From: Candidatus Rokuibacteriota bacterium
GTDB taxonomy: Bacteria > Methylomirabilota > Methylomirabilia > Rokubacteriales > CSP1-6
Direction of reading: 5' to 3'
Length of the DNA: 64,000 bases
Assembly (NCBI GenBank): GCA_016200085.1
Contig: JACQFL010000006.1
Span: forward strand, 62,001-126,000
Shown: one piece after another, positions 1-10,582 of the stretch
How positions within the stretch are numbered: the first letter of the stretch is position 1
How the letters are laid out: every line of letters starts with the position of its first letter
The notes under the pieces: model-generated
What the model saw: only the letters and a program-made list of their open reading frames with translations
Told to the model about the DNA's origin: nothing
The model's database searches: none
Position numbers and translations under genes: made by a program

Positions 1-330
1 GGCTGATCTCGAGCCCGTTCGGCCGACACCACGTCTCCGCCACCGTGCCCACCGGATCGGGCAGCGCCGCCACCTCGCGCAGGCCGGCGGCCATCCCGGC
101 CACGCGGGTCTCCGTCAGCGTGAGCCGGTCGAGAAAGGCGCGCGGGTGGCCGGCGGCGCGCGCGCGCTCGAGATCGGCGCGGTTGACCTCGAGGAGGCCT
201 TCCGTCTTCTCCTCGAGGGCCCGCGCCATCTGGGCGATGGCCTCGTTCCGGACCCGGGTGGGCGTGAGGGCCAGGACCGCCGCCGCCCCGCGGGCGGCGC
301 GCGCCTTGGCCTGGACGAGCTCGGTCACCT

Positions 331-334
<4 letters not shown>
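1..334 (-). CDS. proA: Gamma-glutamyl phosphate reductase, N-terminal part
   Basis: NADPH-dependent reduction of gamma-glutamyl phosphate to glutamate semialdehyde, the second step of proline synthesis in the cytoplasm. Only the first ~111 residues lie in the window; the gene runs off the left edge. Translation from the ATG at 334 gives MKVTELVQAKARAARGAA, followed by a helical N-terminal region and the ProA-like stretch around AGLREVAALPDPVG and RPNGLEI. The ATG overlaps the proB stop (ATGA, 331-334), so the two enzymes of the labile intermediate are translationally coupled. The catalytic cysteine lies outside the window. Identification rests on the N-terminal similarity and on the proB context. 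Confidence 0.93.
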
Positions 335-2832
<2,498 letters not shown>

Positions 2833-2838
2833 CGCGAG

Positions 2839-3147
2839 CTAGACCTCGATGTTGGTGATCCGGACGGTCGTCACCGGCTGGCGGTGACCCCGGTTCCGGC
2901 GGTAATTCTTGCGCCGCTTGAACTTCACGACCGCCACCTTCTTGCCAAGGGCCTGCCGCACCACCTCGCCGGAGACCGTCGCCGCGCGCAGCCGGTCACC
3001 CGAGAGCACCTCGCCGTCGCGGCTGACCATCAGGACCGACGTGAACTGCACCGGCGTGCCGGTCTCGCCCGCCAGCTTCTCGACGGCGATGACCTGCCCG
3101 GGCGCGACCCGGTACTGCTTGCCTCCGGTGGCGATGACGGCTTCCAT
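2839..3147 (-). CDS. rplU: 50S ribosomal protein L21
   Basis: 23S rRNA-binding protein of the large subunit. The 102-residue length is normal. The N-terminus MEAVIATGGKQYRVAPGQVI and the C-terminal basic KFKRRKNYRRNRGHRQ region with the ending TTVRITNI are diagnostic. It is the first gene of the rplU-rpmA-obg-proBA unit and a promoter-like sequence lies just upstream (3190-3219). The start ATG at 3147 is preceded by GAGGAGCC, a plausible ribosome-binding site (minus strand, about 3149-3157). Confidence 0.98.
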   Translation of the reverse strand: MEAVIATGGKQYRVAPGQVIAVEKLAGETGTPVQFTSVLMVSRDGEVLSGDRLRAATVSGEVVRQALGKKVAVVKFKRRKNYRRNRGHRQPVTTVRITNIEV

Positions 3148-3189
3148 GGCTCCTCAGCCTCTCCCCGAGTGTAATGGCGGCAAGGAGTC

Positions 3190-3219
3190 ATAAGACCATG
3201 GCCCCGTGCGGCGAGTCAA
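3190..3219 (-). promoter_or_regulatory. Candidate sigma-70 promoter of the rplU operon
   Basis: On the minus strand TTGACT (3214-3219) and TCTTAT (3190-3195) are separated by 18 nt. They lie between the end of the sigma-factor gene and rplU, 43 nt upstream of the L21 start. The -10 match is weak, so this is a suggestion only. Confidence 0.4.
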
Positions 3220-3229
3220 ATCGAGCCTG

Positions 3230-3835
3230 TCAGGCCACCGGGCGGAGATACTCCGACATGCGCTTGCGGACGTAGAGGCGCGAGCGGTGGACCCGGGACT
3301 TCACGGCGGGCAGGCTGATCCCCAGCGACTCCGCGATCTCGGGGTTCGACAGCCCCTCGACGTCGTGGAGCACGAGGGCCGTGCGGTAGTCCGCGGGCAG
3401 CTCGTCGATCGCCGTCTCGAGCACGGTGCGCAGCTCGCCCCGGAGGGCGTTGTCGTCGACGCGCTCGGACCAGTCGTCCATGGGCTCGAAGTGCAGCCCG
3501 TTGTCCTCGAGCGCGGGCAGCAGGTCGTCGAGCGCCAGCTCGCGGTCCTTGGCCCGGCGCGAGCGCAGCTTCATGTACGCCGCGTTCGCTGCGATCCGGT
3601 AGAGCCAGCTGCCGAAGGCCGACTCGCCCTTGAACGTGCCGATCTTGCGCCCGGCGGCCCAGAGGGCGTCCTGCGCGATTTCTTCCGCGTCCTCCTTCGA
3701 GCCGGTGATGCGCAGCCCGAGCCGGTAGACGCGGTCGCCGTACGTGTCGACGAGCGTCTCCATCGCGGTGGGATCGTCGCGGCGAAGCGCCTCCACGAGC
3801 GGGGCGTCGCGGTCGATGCGCGCCTCGACGCTCAC
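3230..3835 (-). CDS. ECF-type RNA polymerase sigma factor
   Basis: Extracytoplasmic-function sigma-70 factor that directs RNA polymerase to a small regulon. Starting at GTG 3835 it has 201 residues. Region 2 spans the ETLVDTYGDRVYRLGLRI stretch, then DAEEIAQDALWAA and GWLYRIAANAAY-like motifs (here FGSWLYRIAANAAYMKLRSR). Region 4 is LPADYRTALVLHDVEGLSNP followed by the helix-turn-helix EIAESLGISLPAVKSRVHRS. The acidic linker between them (LLPALEDNGLHFEPMDDW) is RpoE-like. The GTG overlaps the TetR stop (GTGA, 3832-3835), which argues against a longer upstream start at 3898. No anti-sigma gene adjoins it; the coupled TetR repressor may be its controller instead. Confidence 0.93.
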   Translation of the reverse strand: MSVEARIDRDAPLVEALRRDDPTAMETLVDTYGDRVYRLGLRITGSKEDAEEIAQDALWAAGRKIGTFKGESAFGSWLYRIAANAAYMKLRSRRAKDRELALDDLLPALEDNGLHFEPMDDWSERVDDNALRGELRTVLETAIDELPADYRTALVLHDVEGLSNPEIAESLGISLPAVKSRVHRSRLYVRKRMSEYLRPVA

Positions 3836-4473
3836 GACAGGCGCTCCGGGTGCGGCCGCTCGTAGACCGTCAGGTACCGCTTGAGCTCGCCCACGCACTG
3901 CTCCATCACCCCGATGTCCTTCGCGACCTTCGACATGAGAATCGCGCCCTCGAGCGAGGCGACCAGGAAGTGGGCGACCGTCTCGGGCCGGCAGTCCTCG
4001 CGGACCTCGCCGCGGGTCTGGGCTTCCGCCAGCGAGCGCGTGAGGCGCTCGCGCCAGGCGCAGAAGACCTCCGCCAGGCGGCGCCGGAAGCCTTCGTGCA
4101 CGTCCGACAGCTCCGAGGCAAGGTTCCCGAGCGCGCAGCCGCCGACGCAGTTGCGCTGGCGTAGCGATTCGACGAGCCGGTCGAGGAAGCAGCGGATGTC
4201 GCTCAGCCCCCCGCCGCTGAAGCAGGGATCGACCGTGCCCTCGAGCAGCGCCGTCACGAGCCGGTCGAGAATCGCGTGGCCGAGGTCTTCCTTGCTCTTG
4301 AAGTAGTGATAGAAGTTGCCCTTGCCCACCCCGCTCTCGCGCAGCACGTCGTCGAGGGACGTGGCGTGGTAGCCGTGCAGGTGCATGAGCCGGGCGGAGG
4401 CGCGCAGGATCGCCTCGCGCGTCGGGCGGCCGTCGCGGGCCTTGGGCTGGGGCGGCGTGGCACTCGTCGTCAT
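3832..4473 (-). CDS. TetR/AcrR-family transcriptional regulator
   Basis: Ligand-responsive repressor of 213 residues. The N-terminal DNA-binding domain (about 15-65) contains TREAILRASARLMHLHGYHA and the recognition segment LDDVLRESGVGKGNFYHYF-like sequence typical of the family. The C-terminal part is an all-helical ligand and dimer domain of the YfiR/QacR type, with several cysteines (CFSGG, RCF, NCVGGCALG). The gene overlaps the downstream sigma factor by 4 nt, so both are made from one mRNA. A perfect inverted repeat 8 nt upstream of the start codon is probably its own operator. Its ligand is unknown; the divergent neighbour is a broken hydrolase. Confidence 0.93.
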   Translation of the reverse strand: MTTSATPPQPKARDGRPTREAILRASARLMHLHGYHATSLDDVLRESGVGKGNFYHYFKSKEDLGHAILDRLVTALLEGTVDPCFSGGGLSDIRCFLDRLVESLRQRNCVGGCALGNLASELSDVHEGFRRRLAEVFCAWRERLTRSLAEAQTRGEVREDCRPETVAHFLVASLEGAILMSKVAKDIGVMEQCVGELKRYLTVYERPHPERLS

Positions 4474-4480
4474 GGCCTCA

Positions 4481-4502
4481 GTGTACCAACCAGTCGGTAC
4501 AC
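4481..4502. promoter_or_regulatory. Palindromic operator upstream of the tetR-like gene
   Basis: Perfect inverted repeat GTGTACC-N8-GGTACAC, with the spacer AACCAGTC. It contains ACCGACTGGTTGGT-like half-site sequence typical of TetR/AcrR operators. It ends 8 nt before the regulator's start codon, so binding would block the gene's own expression. No convincing -10/-35 pair was fixed. Confidence 0.7.
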
Positions 4503-4604
4503 ACTATGCCTCAGGATAGCACGTTGCGTCAAGGGCTAGGACCCCGCAGGGCCCCAACCATTAAATAGGGGCTTGGGCATTGGGGTTCGGGCCAGCCCTC
4601 GGTC

Positions 4605-5484
4605 ATGGCCCCGGGGCCGCACACGGTACACGGCGGGCAGGCGGCGGGCGTCGAATCTCGGGTGGAAGGTCAACGGGGGACGGCGAGTCGGTCGTGCGGC
4701 CGGATCGTTCTCGCGGGCGTTCTCGTGGTCGTGGCGCTCCTTGCCATCGGCGCGCCGGGCTCCCGGGGGGAGACGGGCGCGAGCACGTTCCACTCCGCGG
4801 GCGTCCCCATCGCGTACTCGGTGGAGGGCGAGGGCCCGCCGGTCATCCTCATTCACGGGCTGCACTCCAGCGCGGCCATGAACTGGCGGCTGCCCGGCAC
4901 CATCCGGGCGCTGTCCGACCGCTACCGCGTCATCGCCTTCGACCTGCGGGGCCACGGCAGCTCCGGCAAGCCAACCGAGGAAATCGGCGTACGGCCGGCA
5001 GATGGCGGAGGACGTGGTGCGGCTGATGGACCATCTCGGCGTCGCCCGCGCGCACGTCGTCGGCTACTCGCTCGGCGGCATGATCGCGATGCGCGTGCTC
5101 ACCGACCATCCCGACCGGGTGCTCTCGGGCACGCTGGCCGGCATGGGCCTGTTCCGCGAGGGCAGCCCGCTGCAGGAGTTCTGGGGGAGAATCCCCGCGC
5201 GCCCGGGCGGCCGGACCGCCGCCGCGTGCATGCGCGCCGTCGGGGCGCTCGCCGTGACGGAGGACGCGGTCCGCGCCATCCGCGCGCCCGTCGAGGTCAT
5301 CGTCGGCGACCGCGATCCCGTGCGGCGGCTCTACGTCACACCGCTCGCCGTCGTGCGGCCGGACTGGCGGATCGTCGAGCTCGAGGACGCCGGCCACCTC
5401 AACGCGATCATGAAGCCGGCATTCCGCAGCGAGATCCGCGGCTGGCTCGATCGTCAAGCGGGGGACCGCCCGCGCTCACCCTGA
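4605..5484 (+). pseudogene. Alpha/beta hydrolase, interrupted by a frameshift
   Basis: The 5' part encodes a hydrophobic leader or anchor (RIVLAGVLVVVALLAIGAPG) and the start of an alpha/beta hydrolase, with the oxyanion motif VILIHGLHSS and AFDLRGHGSSGKP. The rest, in another frame, begins at YGRQMAEDVVRLMDHLG just before 5002. It carries the nucleophile elbow GYSLGGM, the acid region VIVGDRDPV and the catalytic histidine in DAGHLN. The frames switch between about 4975 and 4992, so one base (or two) has been gained or lost. All catalytic parts are present, so the gene is either recently inactivated or contains a sequencing error. The start is uncertain (ATG 4605 or GTG 4662). Its 3' end overlaps the convergent cyclase gene by 9 nt. 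Confidence 0.8.
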
Positions 5485-8400
5485 GGCTGGGGAGAGCTCG
5501 TCGAGCACCGCCTTCGCATCGCGGAGGTCGGCGGTGTCGAACCCTTCCGTGAACCACCCGTACACCTCGGCGAGCATGCGTCGCGCCTCGTCTCGCTGAC
5601 CCCGTCGGCCGAGCAACCGGCCGAGGCTCGTCACCGCGCGCAGCTCCCACGACTTCGCGTCCTGGCGGCGGGCCACGTCGATCGCCTGGCGAAACGCGGC
5701 CTCCGCCTCGGCCTCGTCGGCGGGACGAGCCGCGAGCACCAGCTCGCCCCTGAGCCGGAGGAAGTCGGCGTCCCAGGCGTGAGCGCCGCTCGCGTCGGCC
5801 ATCCGCTGGGCCCCGTCGAGGGTCTCCAGGCCTGCGGCGAGCTGGCCGTGCTTGAGATACGTCGCCGCGAGCAGCGCCAGGAAAAAGGGAACGTAGATCT
5901 CGTGAATCGTGCGGTAGTCGTCGATGGCGAGGCGAAGCCGCATCATCGCCGCGTCATCCCGGCGCTGATTCGCCTCGGCCCAGCCATCGAGAATCTTGCC
6001 AAACGCCAGCCACTGCGAGAATCCGTGCTCGCCCGCCAGCGCGACGGTCGATTCGCTGACGGCGCGCATCGCGGTGACGTCCCCACGCAGCTGATAGACG
6101 AGGCCGAGGAAGGGCAGCGCGTTGACGATGCTGCCCGGGTGGGCGAGGTCCCTGGCCAGCGCGAGACCTGCCCGGCAGCGCTCGAGCGCGGCCACCGGAT
6201 AGCCGAGGATCCACAGGGCCAGACCGGAATGCATGCGGCAGCACACGCCGGCGTCGTGACCGCCGTACAGGAAGGTCAGGGCGTGGTGCTGGTCCCGGTC
6301 GTAGAGGACCATGCCCTGCTCGCCATGCTCTCTCGCCGCACGCGGCTCGCCCATCCATAGCGTGCTCGGCAACATGGCGTGGCGGGCCTCCAGCCGGAGG
6401 GCCCGGTCGTCCAGCCGCTCGGCCAGCGAGAGAAGGTTCTCCGCCATCGGACGACCCGACTCGAACCGGCCTCGTCCCCCCACCGTGTGGAGCCAGAGGC
6501 CCCACAGCGCCTGGAACATCTCGCTGGGCTCCCCGAACTCTTCGCCCAGCTGTCGCGCCCGCGCGTACGTTCTCCCGACATCCACCCCACCGAAGCCCTG
6601 GGTCGCGTGCAGGGCGGGCCCGAGCGCGAGAAGGAGCCCGAGCTCTTGCCGCGTCGTCTCGCGGCTCGACGGCAGCTTCCCGACGGCATCGAGTCCCTGC
6701 GTGAGGTACGCGACCGCCTCCACGCTGGCCGAGCGGCGGAACGCCTTGGTTCCGGCCTCGTGAAGGTATCGGACGGCCTGGTCCCACACCTCGCCCCGGA
6801 CCGTGTGATGGGCCAGGCGCTCCACCTGCTCGCTGAGCCGTGCGGCGTAGATCCGCTCGATGGCCGCCGCGATCCGGGCGTGGAGCGTGCGTCGGCGCTC
6901 GCCGAGGAGACTACCGTACGCCACCTCGTGCGTCAGCGCATGCTTGAAGGTGTACTCCACCTCCGGGAAGAGGTTCGTCTCGTACAGGAACTCCGCTGCC
7001 TGGAGATCTCCGAGCCGGCGCCGCAGCGCCTCGTCAGGGATCTCGGCGATGGCCTGGAGCAGCGCGAGCGGGACATCGGTTCCGATGACCGACGCGGCCT
7101 GCAGGACGGCCTTCTCGTCCGGCGTCAAGCGGTCGATGCGCGCGGCGAGGAGCGCCTTCACGGTTGCCGGCACCTCGATGGTATCGACGGGCTTCGTCAA
7201 GCGGTAGCCACCGCGCGCTCCCGCGAGCACCCTGGTCTCCACGAGCGTGCGGACACTCTCCTCCAGGAAGAACGGGGTGCCTTCCGTACGCCGGACGAGC
7301 AGGGCCTTGAGCGGTTGCACGCTGGGGTCGGTGCCGAGCATCGCGTCGAGGAGCTCGTGCGCGCTCGCCACCGGAAGTGCGTCGATCCGGAGCTGACGGT
7401 AATACGTCTTGGATCCCCAGGCATGCTGGTATTCGGGACGGTAGTTGACCAGCATCACGATGCGCGCGGTGGGCAGGCTCTCCACCAGGGCGTCCACGAG
7501 CGCCTGGGTCTCCGCGTCGATCCAGTGCAGGTCTTCGAACACGACCACGACGGGCTGGAGGTGGCTCTCCCGGAGCAGGAGGCGCCTCACGCCGTCCAGT
7601 GTCTGCTGGCGTCGCTGCGGCGGGTCGAGCCGATCCCACGACGGATCGCTCACCGGGACCTCGAGCAGCCAGAGCAGCGCCGGCAAGAACGGCTCCAGCG
7701 CCCGGTCCAGCGACAGGAGCCGGCCCGTCACCTTCTCCCGGATGATCCGGGCATCGTCACGGCCCTCGATCCGGAAATACGTTCTCAGCAGGTCGATGAC
7801 GGGCAGGTACGCCGTCGCCTTGCCATAGGACACCGAGTTGCTCTCGATGACGAGACAGTCGTGAACCCGATGCGAGCGGGTGAACTCGTAGTACAGGCGT
7901 GACTTGCCGACGCCCGGCTCGCCGACCACGGCAACGAGCTGCCCGCGCCCGTCCCTGGCGTGCTCGAGCGCCTGGGACAGCTGCTCCATCTCGGCCGTTC
8001 GTCCGACGAACTTCGTGAGGCCACGCGCGGCGGCCGCCTGGAAGCGCGACCGGATGGCGGACGCACCGTGCATGACGTAGACCTCGACGGGGTCCACCAG
8101 GCCCTTCACCGGCGTCGGACCGAGCGACCGGACGTCGACGTACCCTTCGGCGAGCGCGAGCGTGGCCGGCGTGAGGAGCACCGAGCCGGGATCGGCGAGC
8201 TGTTCCATGCGCGCGGCGAGGTGCGTCGTCTGTCCCACCGCGGTGTAGTCCATGCGGAGGTCGCTGCCGACGGCCCCCACGACGACCTCGCCGGAATTGA
8301 GACCGACCCTGATGCTGACCGTGATCCCGTGCCGTCGCCGCATGTCCTCCGCGTACTTCTTCACCGACGCCTGCATCGCCAGCGCGGCGTAGCATCCTCG

Positions 8401-8865
8401 CACCGCGTGATCCTCGTGGGCAATGGGCGCGCCGAACAGGGCCATGATCCCGTCACCCATCACCTGGTTCACGGTGCCCTCGTAACGGTGGACCGCGTCC
8501 ATCATCAGCTCGAGCACAGGATCGAGGATCCGGCGCGCGTCTTCGGGATCGCGGTCGGCGAGGAGTTCCATCGACCCTTTGAGATCGGCGAAGAGCACGG
8601 TGACCTGCTTGCGCTCGCCCTCGAGCGCGGCCCTGGACGTCAGGATGCGGTCGGCGAGGTGCTTCGGGGTGTAGGCATCGGGAGCGGAGAAGCGCGGCTC
8701 CGCCGACGCGCGACCGGTGACGGGCGTGCCGCACTCCAGACAGAACTTCGCGGACGTCGGAAGCTCGACTCGGCATTTCGGGCACGACAGCACCATCCGC
8801 GCGCCGCATTCCAGGCAGAACTTTGCCTGGGGAGGATTCTCGTGCCGGCACGCCGGGCACTGCAT
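5476..8865 (-). CDS. Zinc-ribbon / class III nucleotidyl cyclase / AAA-type ATPase / TPR regulator
   Basis: Very large (1129 aa) signalling protein. In order it has a double zinc ribbon at 1-48 (CPACRHENPPQAKFCLECG then CPKC...CLECG), a class III adenylate/guanylate cyclase domain at about 80-265 (VTVLFADLKGS, GDGIMALFGAP, YTAVGQTTHLAARME), an ATPase domain with P-loop GEPGVGKSRL and Walker B VVVFEDLHWID, and a long helical TPR-like C-terminus. This layout is common in soil bacteria, usually as a stand-alone transcription or cAMP-signalling protein of unknown input. I chose ATG 8865 because the zinc ribbon begins there and the DNA upstream is hairpin-rich non-coding sequence; the open frame extends to 9018. 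Both aspartates expected for metal binding (FAD and GDG) are visible, so activity is plausible. Confidence 0.92.
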   Translation of the reverse strand: MQCPACRHENPPQAKFCLECGARMVLSCPKCRVELPTSAKFCLECGTPVTGRASAEPRFSAPDAYTPKHLADRILTSRAALEGERKQVTVLFADLKGSMELLADRDPEDARRILDPVLELMMDAVHRYEGTVNQVMGDGIMALFGAPIAHEDHAVRGCYAALAMQASVKKYAEDMRRRHGITVSIRVGLNSGEVVVGAVGSDLRMDYTAVGQTTHLAARMEQLADPGSVLLTPATLALAEGYVDVRSLGPTPVKGLVDPVEVYVMHGASAIRSRFQAAAARGLTKFVGRTAEMEQLSQALEHARDGRGQLVAVVGEPGVGKSRLYYEFTRSHRVHDCLVIESNSVSYGKATAYLPVIDLLRTYFRIEGRDDARIIREKVTGRLLSLDRALEPFLPALLWLLEVPVSDPSWDRLDPPQRRQQTLDGVRRLLLRESHLQPVVVVFEDLHWIDAETQALVDALVESLPTARIVMLVNYRPEYQHAWGSKTYYRQLRIDALPVASAHELLDAMLGTDPSVQPLKALLVRRTEGTPFFLEESVRTLVETRVLAGARGGYRLTKPVDTIEVPATVKALLAARIDRLTPDEKAVLQAASVIGTDVPLALLQAIAEIPDEALRRRLGDLQAAEFLYETNLFPEVEYTFKHALTHEVAYGSLLGERRRTLHARIAAAIERIYAARLSEQVERLAHHTVRGEVWDQAVRYLHEAGTKAFRRSASVEAVAYLTQGLDAVGKLPSSRETTRQELGLLLALGPALHATQGFGGVDVGRTYARARQLGEEFGEPSEMFQALWGLWLHTVGGRGRFESGRPMAENLLSLAERLDDRALRLEARHAMLPSTLWMGEPRAAREHGEQGMVLYDRDQHHALTFLYGGHDAGVCCRMHSGLALWILGYPVAALERCRAGLALARDLAHPGSIVNALPFLGLVYQLRGDVTAMRAVSESTVALAGEHGFSQWLAFGKILDGWAEANQRRDDAAMMRLRLAIDDYRTIHEIYVPFFLALLAATYLKHGQLAAGLETLDGAQRMADASGAHAWDADFLRLRGELVLAARPADEAEAEAAFRQAIDVARRQDAKSWELRAVTSLGRLLGRRGQRDEARRMLAEVYGWFTEGFDTADLRDAKAVLDELSPASG

Positions 8866-9175
8866 GAGGCCACTACGGTAGCGTACTGGCGCGACGTGTG
8901 TCGAGGCGCCGCGGAGTCCAGGAAGCGCTTCCTGGCGCGCCTGAAACCGGCCGCCCATCGAGGAGCGCCCCGGGTTCCCCGGGGCGCTTCCGAGCGTCGG
9001 GTGTTCGGGGGGCGCCACCTCGCGCGCCGGGAAGCTCGCGGGTAATCGAGGAGCGCCCCGGCTTTGCCGGAGTGCTCCGAACGTTGGAGGGCCTGGGGTC
9101 GAGGCGCGCCCCGGGTTCCCCCGGGGCGCGTCCGAGCGTGGGGGGCGTGGGGGGCGCCCGGAGCCCCCAGTCCGA
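8866..9175. repeat. Intergenic cluster of GC-rich hairpins downstream of nuoN
   Basis: This 310-nt gap holds no gene. It contains three related hairpins: 8962-8991 (GGAGCGCCCCGGG / CCCGGGGCGCTTCC), 9050-9078 (GGAGCGCCCCGGC-TTT-GCCGGAGTGCTCC in pieces) and 9103-9133 (GGCGCGCCCCGGG / CCCGGGGCGCGTCC), plus a terminal GGGGGC-loop-GCCCCC stem at about 9150-9168 that follows directly after the nuoN stop codon. Relatives occur at 34257, 36037 and 53735. The last stem probably works as a terminator for the nuo operon. Confidence 0.75.
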
Positions 9176-10582
9176 TCAGTACAGCGGCGCCGCCACCCTG
9201 AGCGCGGCCATCACGAGCGGCTTGGGCCAGAGGCCGAGGGCCACCACGCCGAGGACGCAGAGCAGGACGGCGATCGTCAGCGCGGGATCGAGGCGGATGC
9301 GGCCGGAGTGCACGGGGGCGTCGATGTACATCCGCCGGGCGACCACCAGGTAGTAGAAGAGCGCGACCACGGTGAGGATCGCGCCCAGCAGCACGAGCCA
9401 GTAGAGCCCCGCCGAGGCGGCCGCCCAGAACACGTAGAGCTTGGCCCAGAAGCCGGCGACGAACGGGATGCCGCCGAGCGAGAGCAGGAACAGCAGCATC
9501 GCCAGCGCGAGCAGCGGCGAGCGCTGGGCCAGGCCCCGGAAGGCCCCGAGGTGCTCGGAGCCCTCGGCGCGGGCCACGGCCTCGACGACCAGGAACGCGC
9601 CCATGTTCCCGAAGACGTAGGCGACGAGGTAGAAGAGGACCATCGCCGTGCCCGAGGCGGAGGCGGCCGCCACGCCGACCAGCATGTAGCCGATGTGCGC
9701 GATGCCCGAGTAGGCGAGCAGCCGCTTGGCGTTCTCCTGGGGAAGCGCCATGAGATTGCCCGCGACGATGGTGACGGCGGCGAGCGCGGCGACGATCGGG
9801 CCCCAGAAGGCCCCGGCCCCCGTCCCCTCGAAGTAGACCCGGAAGATCGCGACGAAGCCCGCGGCCTTGGGCGCCACGGACAGCCACGCCACGAACGGCG
9901 TGGACGCCGCCTCGTAGGTGTCGGGCACCCACATGTGAAAGGGAAACGCGGCGATCTTGAACCCGAAGCCCGTCAGCGCGGCGAGCAGGCCCAGGATCAG
10001 GAGCGGATCGCCGGACGAGGCTGCGCGCGCCACGCCGGCGAGCGCCGTCGTGCGCGCGGCGCCGTAGACGAACGAGAGCCCGTAGGCCATCACCGCCGAG
10101 GACACGCTGCCGACCAGGAAGAACTTGAGCGCCGCCTCCACCGCGGTGCCGTCGCGCTTGGCGAAGCCGGCCAGCACGTAGAGCGGGATCGACATCAGCT
10201 CGAAGGCCACGAAGAGCAGGATCACGTCCCGGGCCGAGGCGAGCACGAGCATGCCGAGCAGCGAGGAGAGGAGCAGCAGGTGGTACTCCGCGGCGCGCCG
10301 CGCGAACGGCCCCGCCGCCGGCGCCAGGCCGCACAGCACACCCACGAGCGTCGCGGCGAGGAACAGGCGCTTGGCGAAGAGGGCCAGGCCGTCCTGCACG
10401 AAGATCGCCCCCGGCGCCGGCTCCACGGGCGAGAGCGCGAAGGCGAGCGCCTCGAGCCCGGCCACGCCCGCGAGGACGAGCCAGCCGATCCACCGGCGAT
10501 CGCTGCCGCGGGCCGCCAGCCCGGCCACGAAGACCACCAGGAGCAGGACGCCGAGGCCCGCCTCGAGCGTGAACGGGCTCAC
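9176..10582 (-). CDS. nuoN: NADH-quinone oxidoreductase subunit N
   Basis: Proton-pumping antiporter-like membrane subunit of complex I. It has 468 residues, about 14 hydrophobic segments, and the antiporter-type motifs FELMSIPLYVLAGF, KFFLVGSVSSAVMAYGLSF, TGFGFKIAAFPFHMWVPDTY and RLLAYSGIAHIGYML. The GTG start (10582) overlaps the nuoM stop as GTGA. It is the last gene of the nuo operon. A conserved hairpin follows its TGA with no spacer other than TCGGACT. Confidence 0.97.
   Translation of the reverse strand: MSPFTLEAGLGVLLLVVFVAGLAARGSDRRWIGWLVLAGVAGLEALAFALSPVEPAPGAIFVQDGLALFAKRLFLAATLVGVLCGLAPAAGPFARRAAEYHLLLLSSLLGMLVLASARDVILLFVAFELMSIPLYVLAGFAKRDGTAVEAALKFFLVGSVSSAVMAYGLSFVYGAARTTALAGVARAASSGDPLLILGLLAALTGFGFKIAAFPFHMWVPDTYEAASTPFVAWLSVAPKAAGFVAIFRVYFEGTGAGAFWGPIVAALAAVTIVAGNLMALPQENAKRLLAYSGIAHIGYMLVGVAAASASGTAMVLFYLVAYVFGNMGAFLVVEAVARAEGSEHLGAFRGLAQRSPLLALAMLLFLLSLGGIPFVAGFWAKLYVFWAAASAGLYWLVLLGAILTVVALFYYLVVARRMYIDAPVHSGRIRLDPALTIAVLLCVLGVVALGLWPKPLVMAALRVAAPLY

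Noticed and set aside
8866-9018. N-terminal extension of the large cyclase protein
   Set aside because: The extension is translated from hairpin DNA, and the zinc-ribbon domain starts cleanly at the ATG at 8865.
8640-10493. 617-aa arginine/alanine-rich open frame on the minus strand
   Set aside because: It is a shadow of nuoN and the cyclase gene in another frame, crossing the hairpin-rich gap; no protein features.
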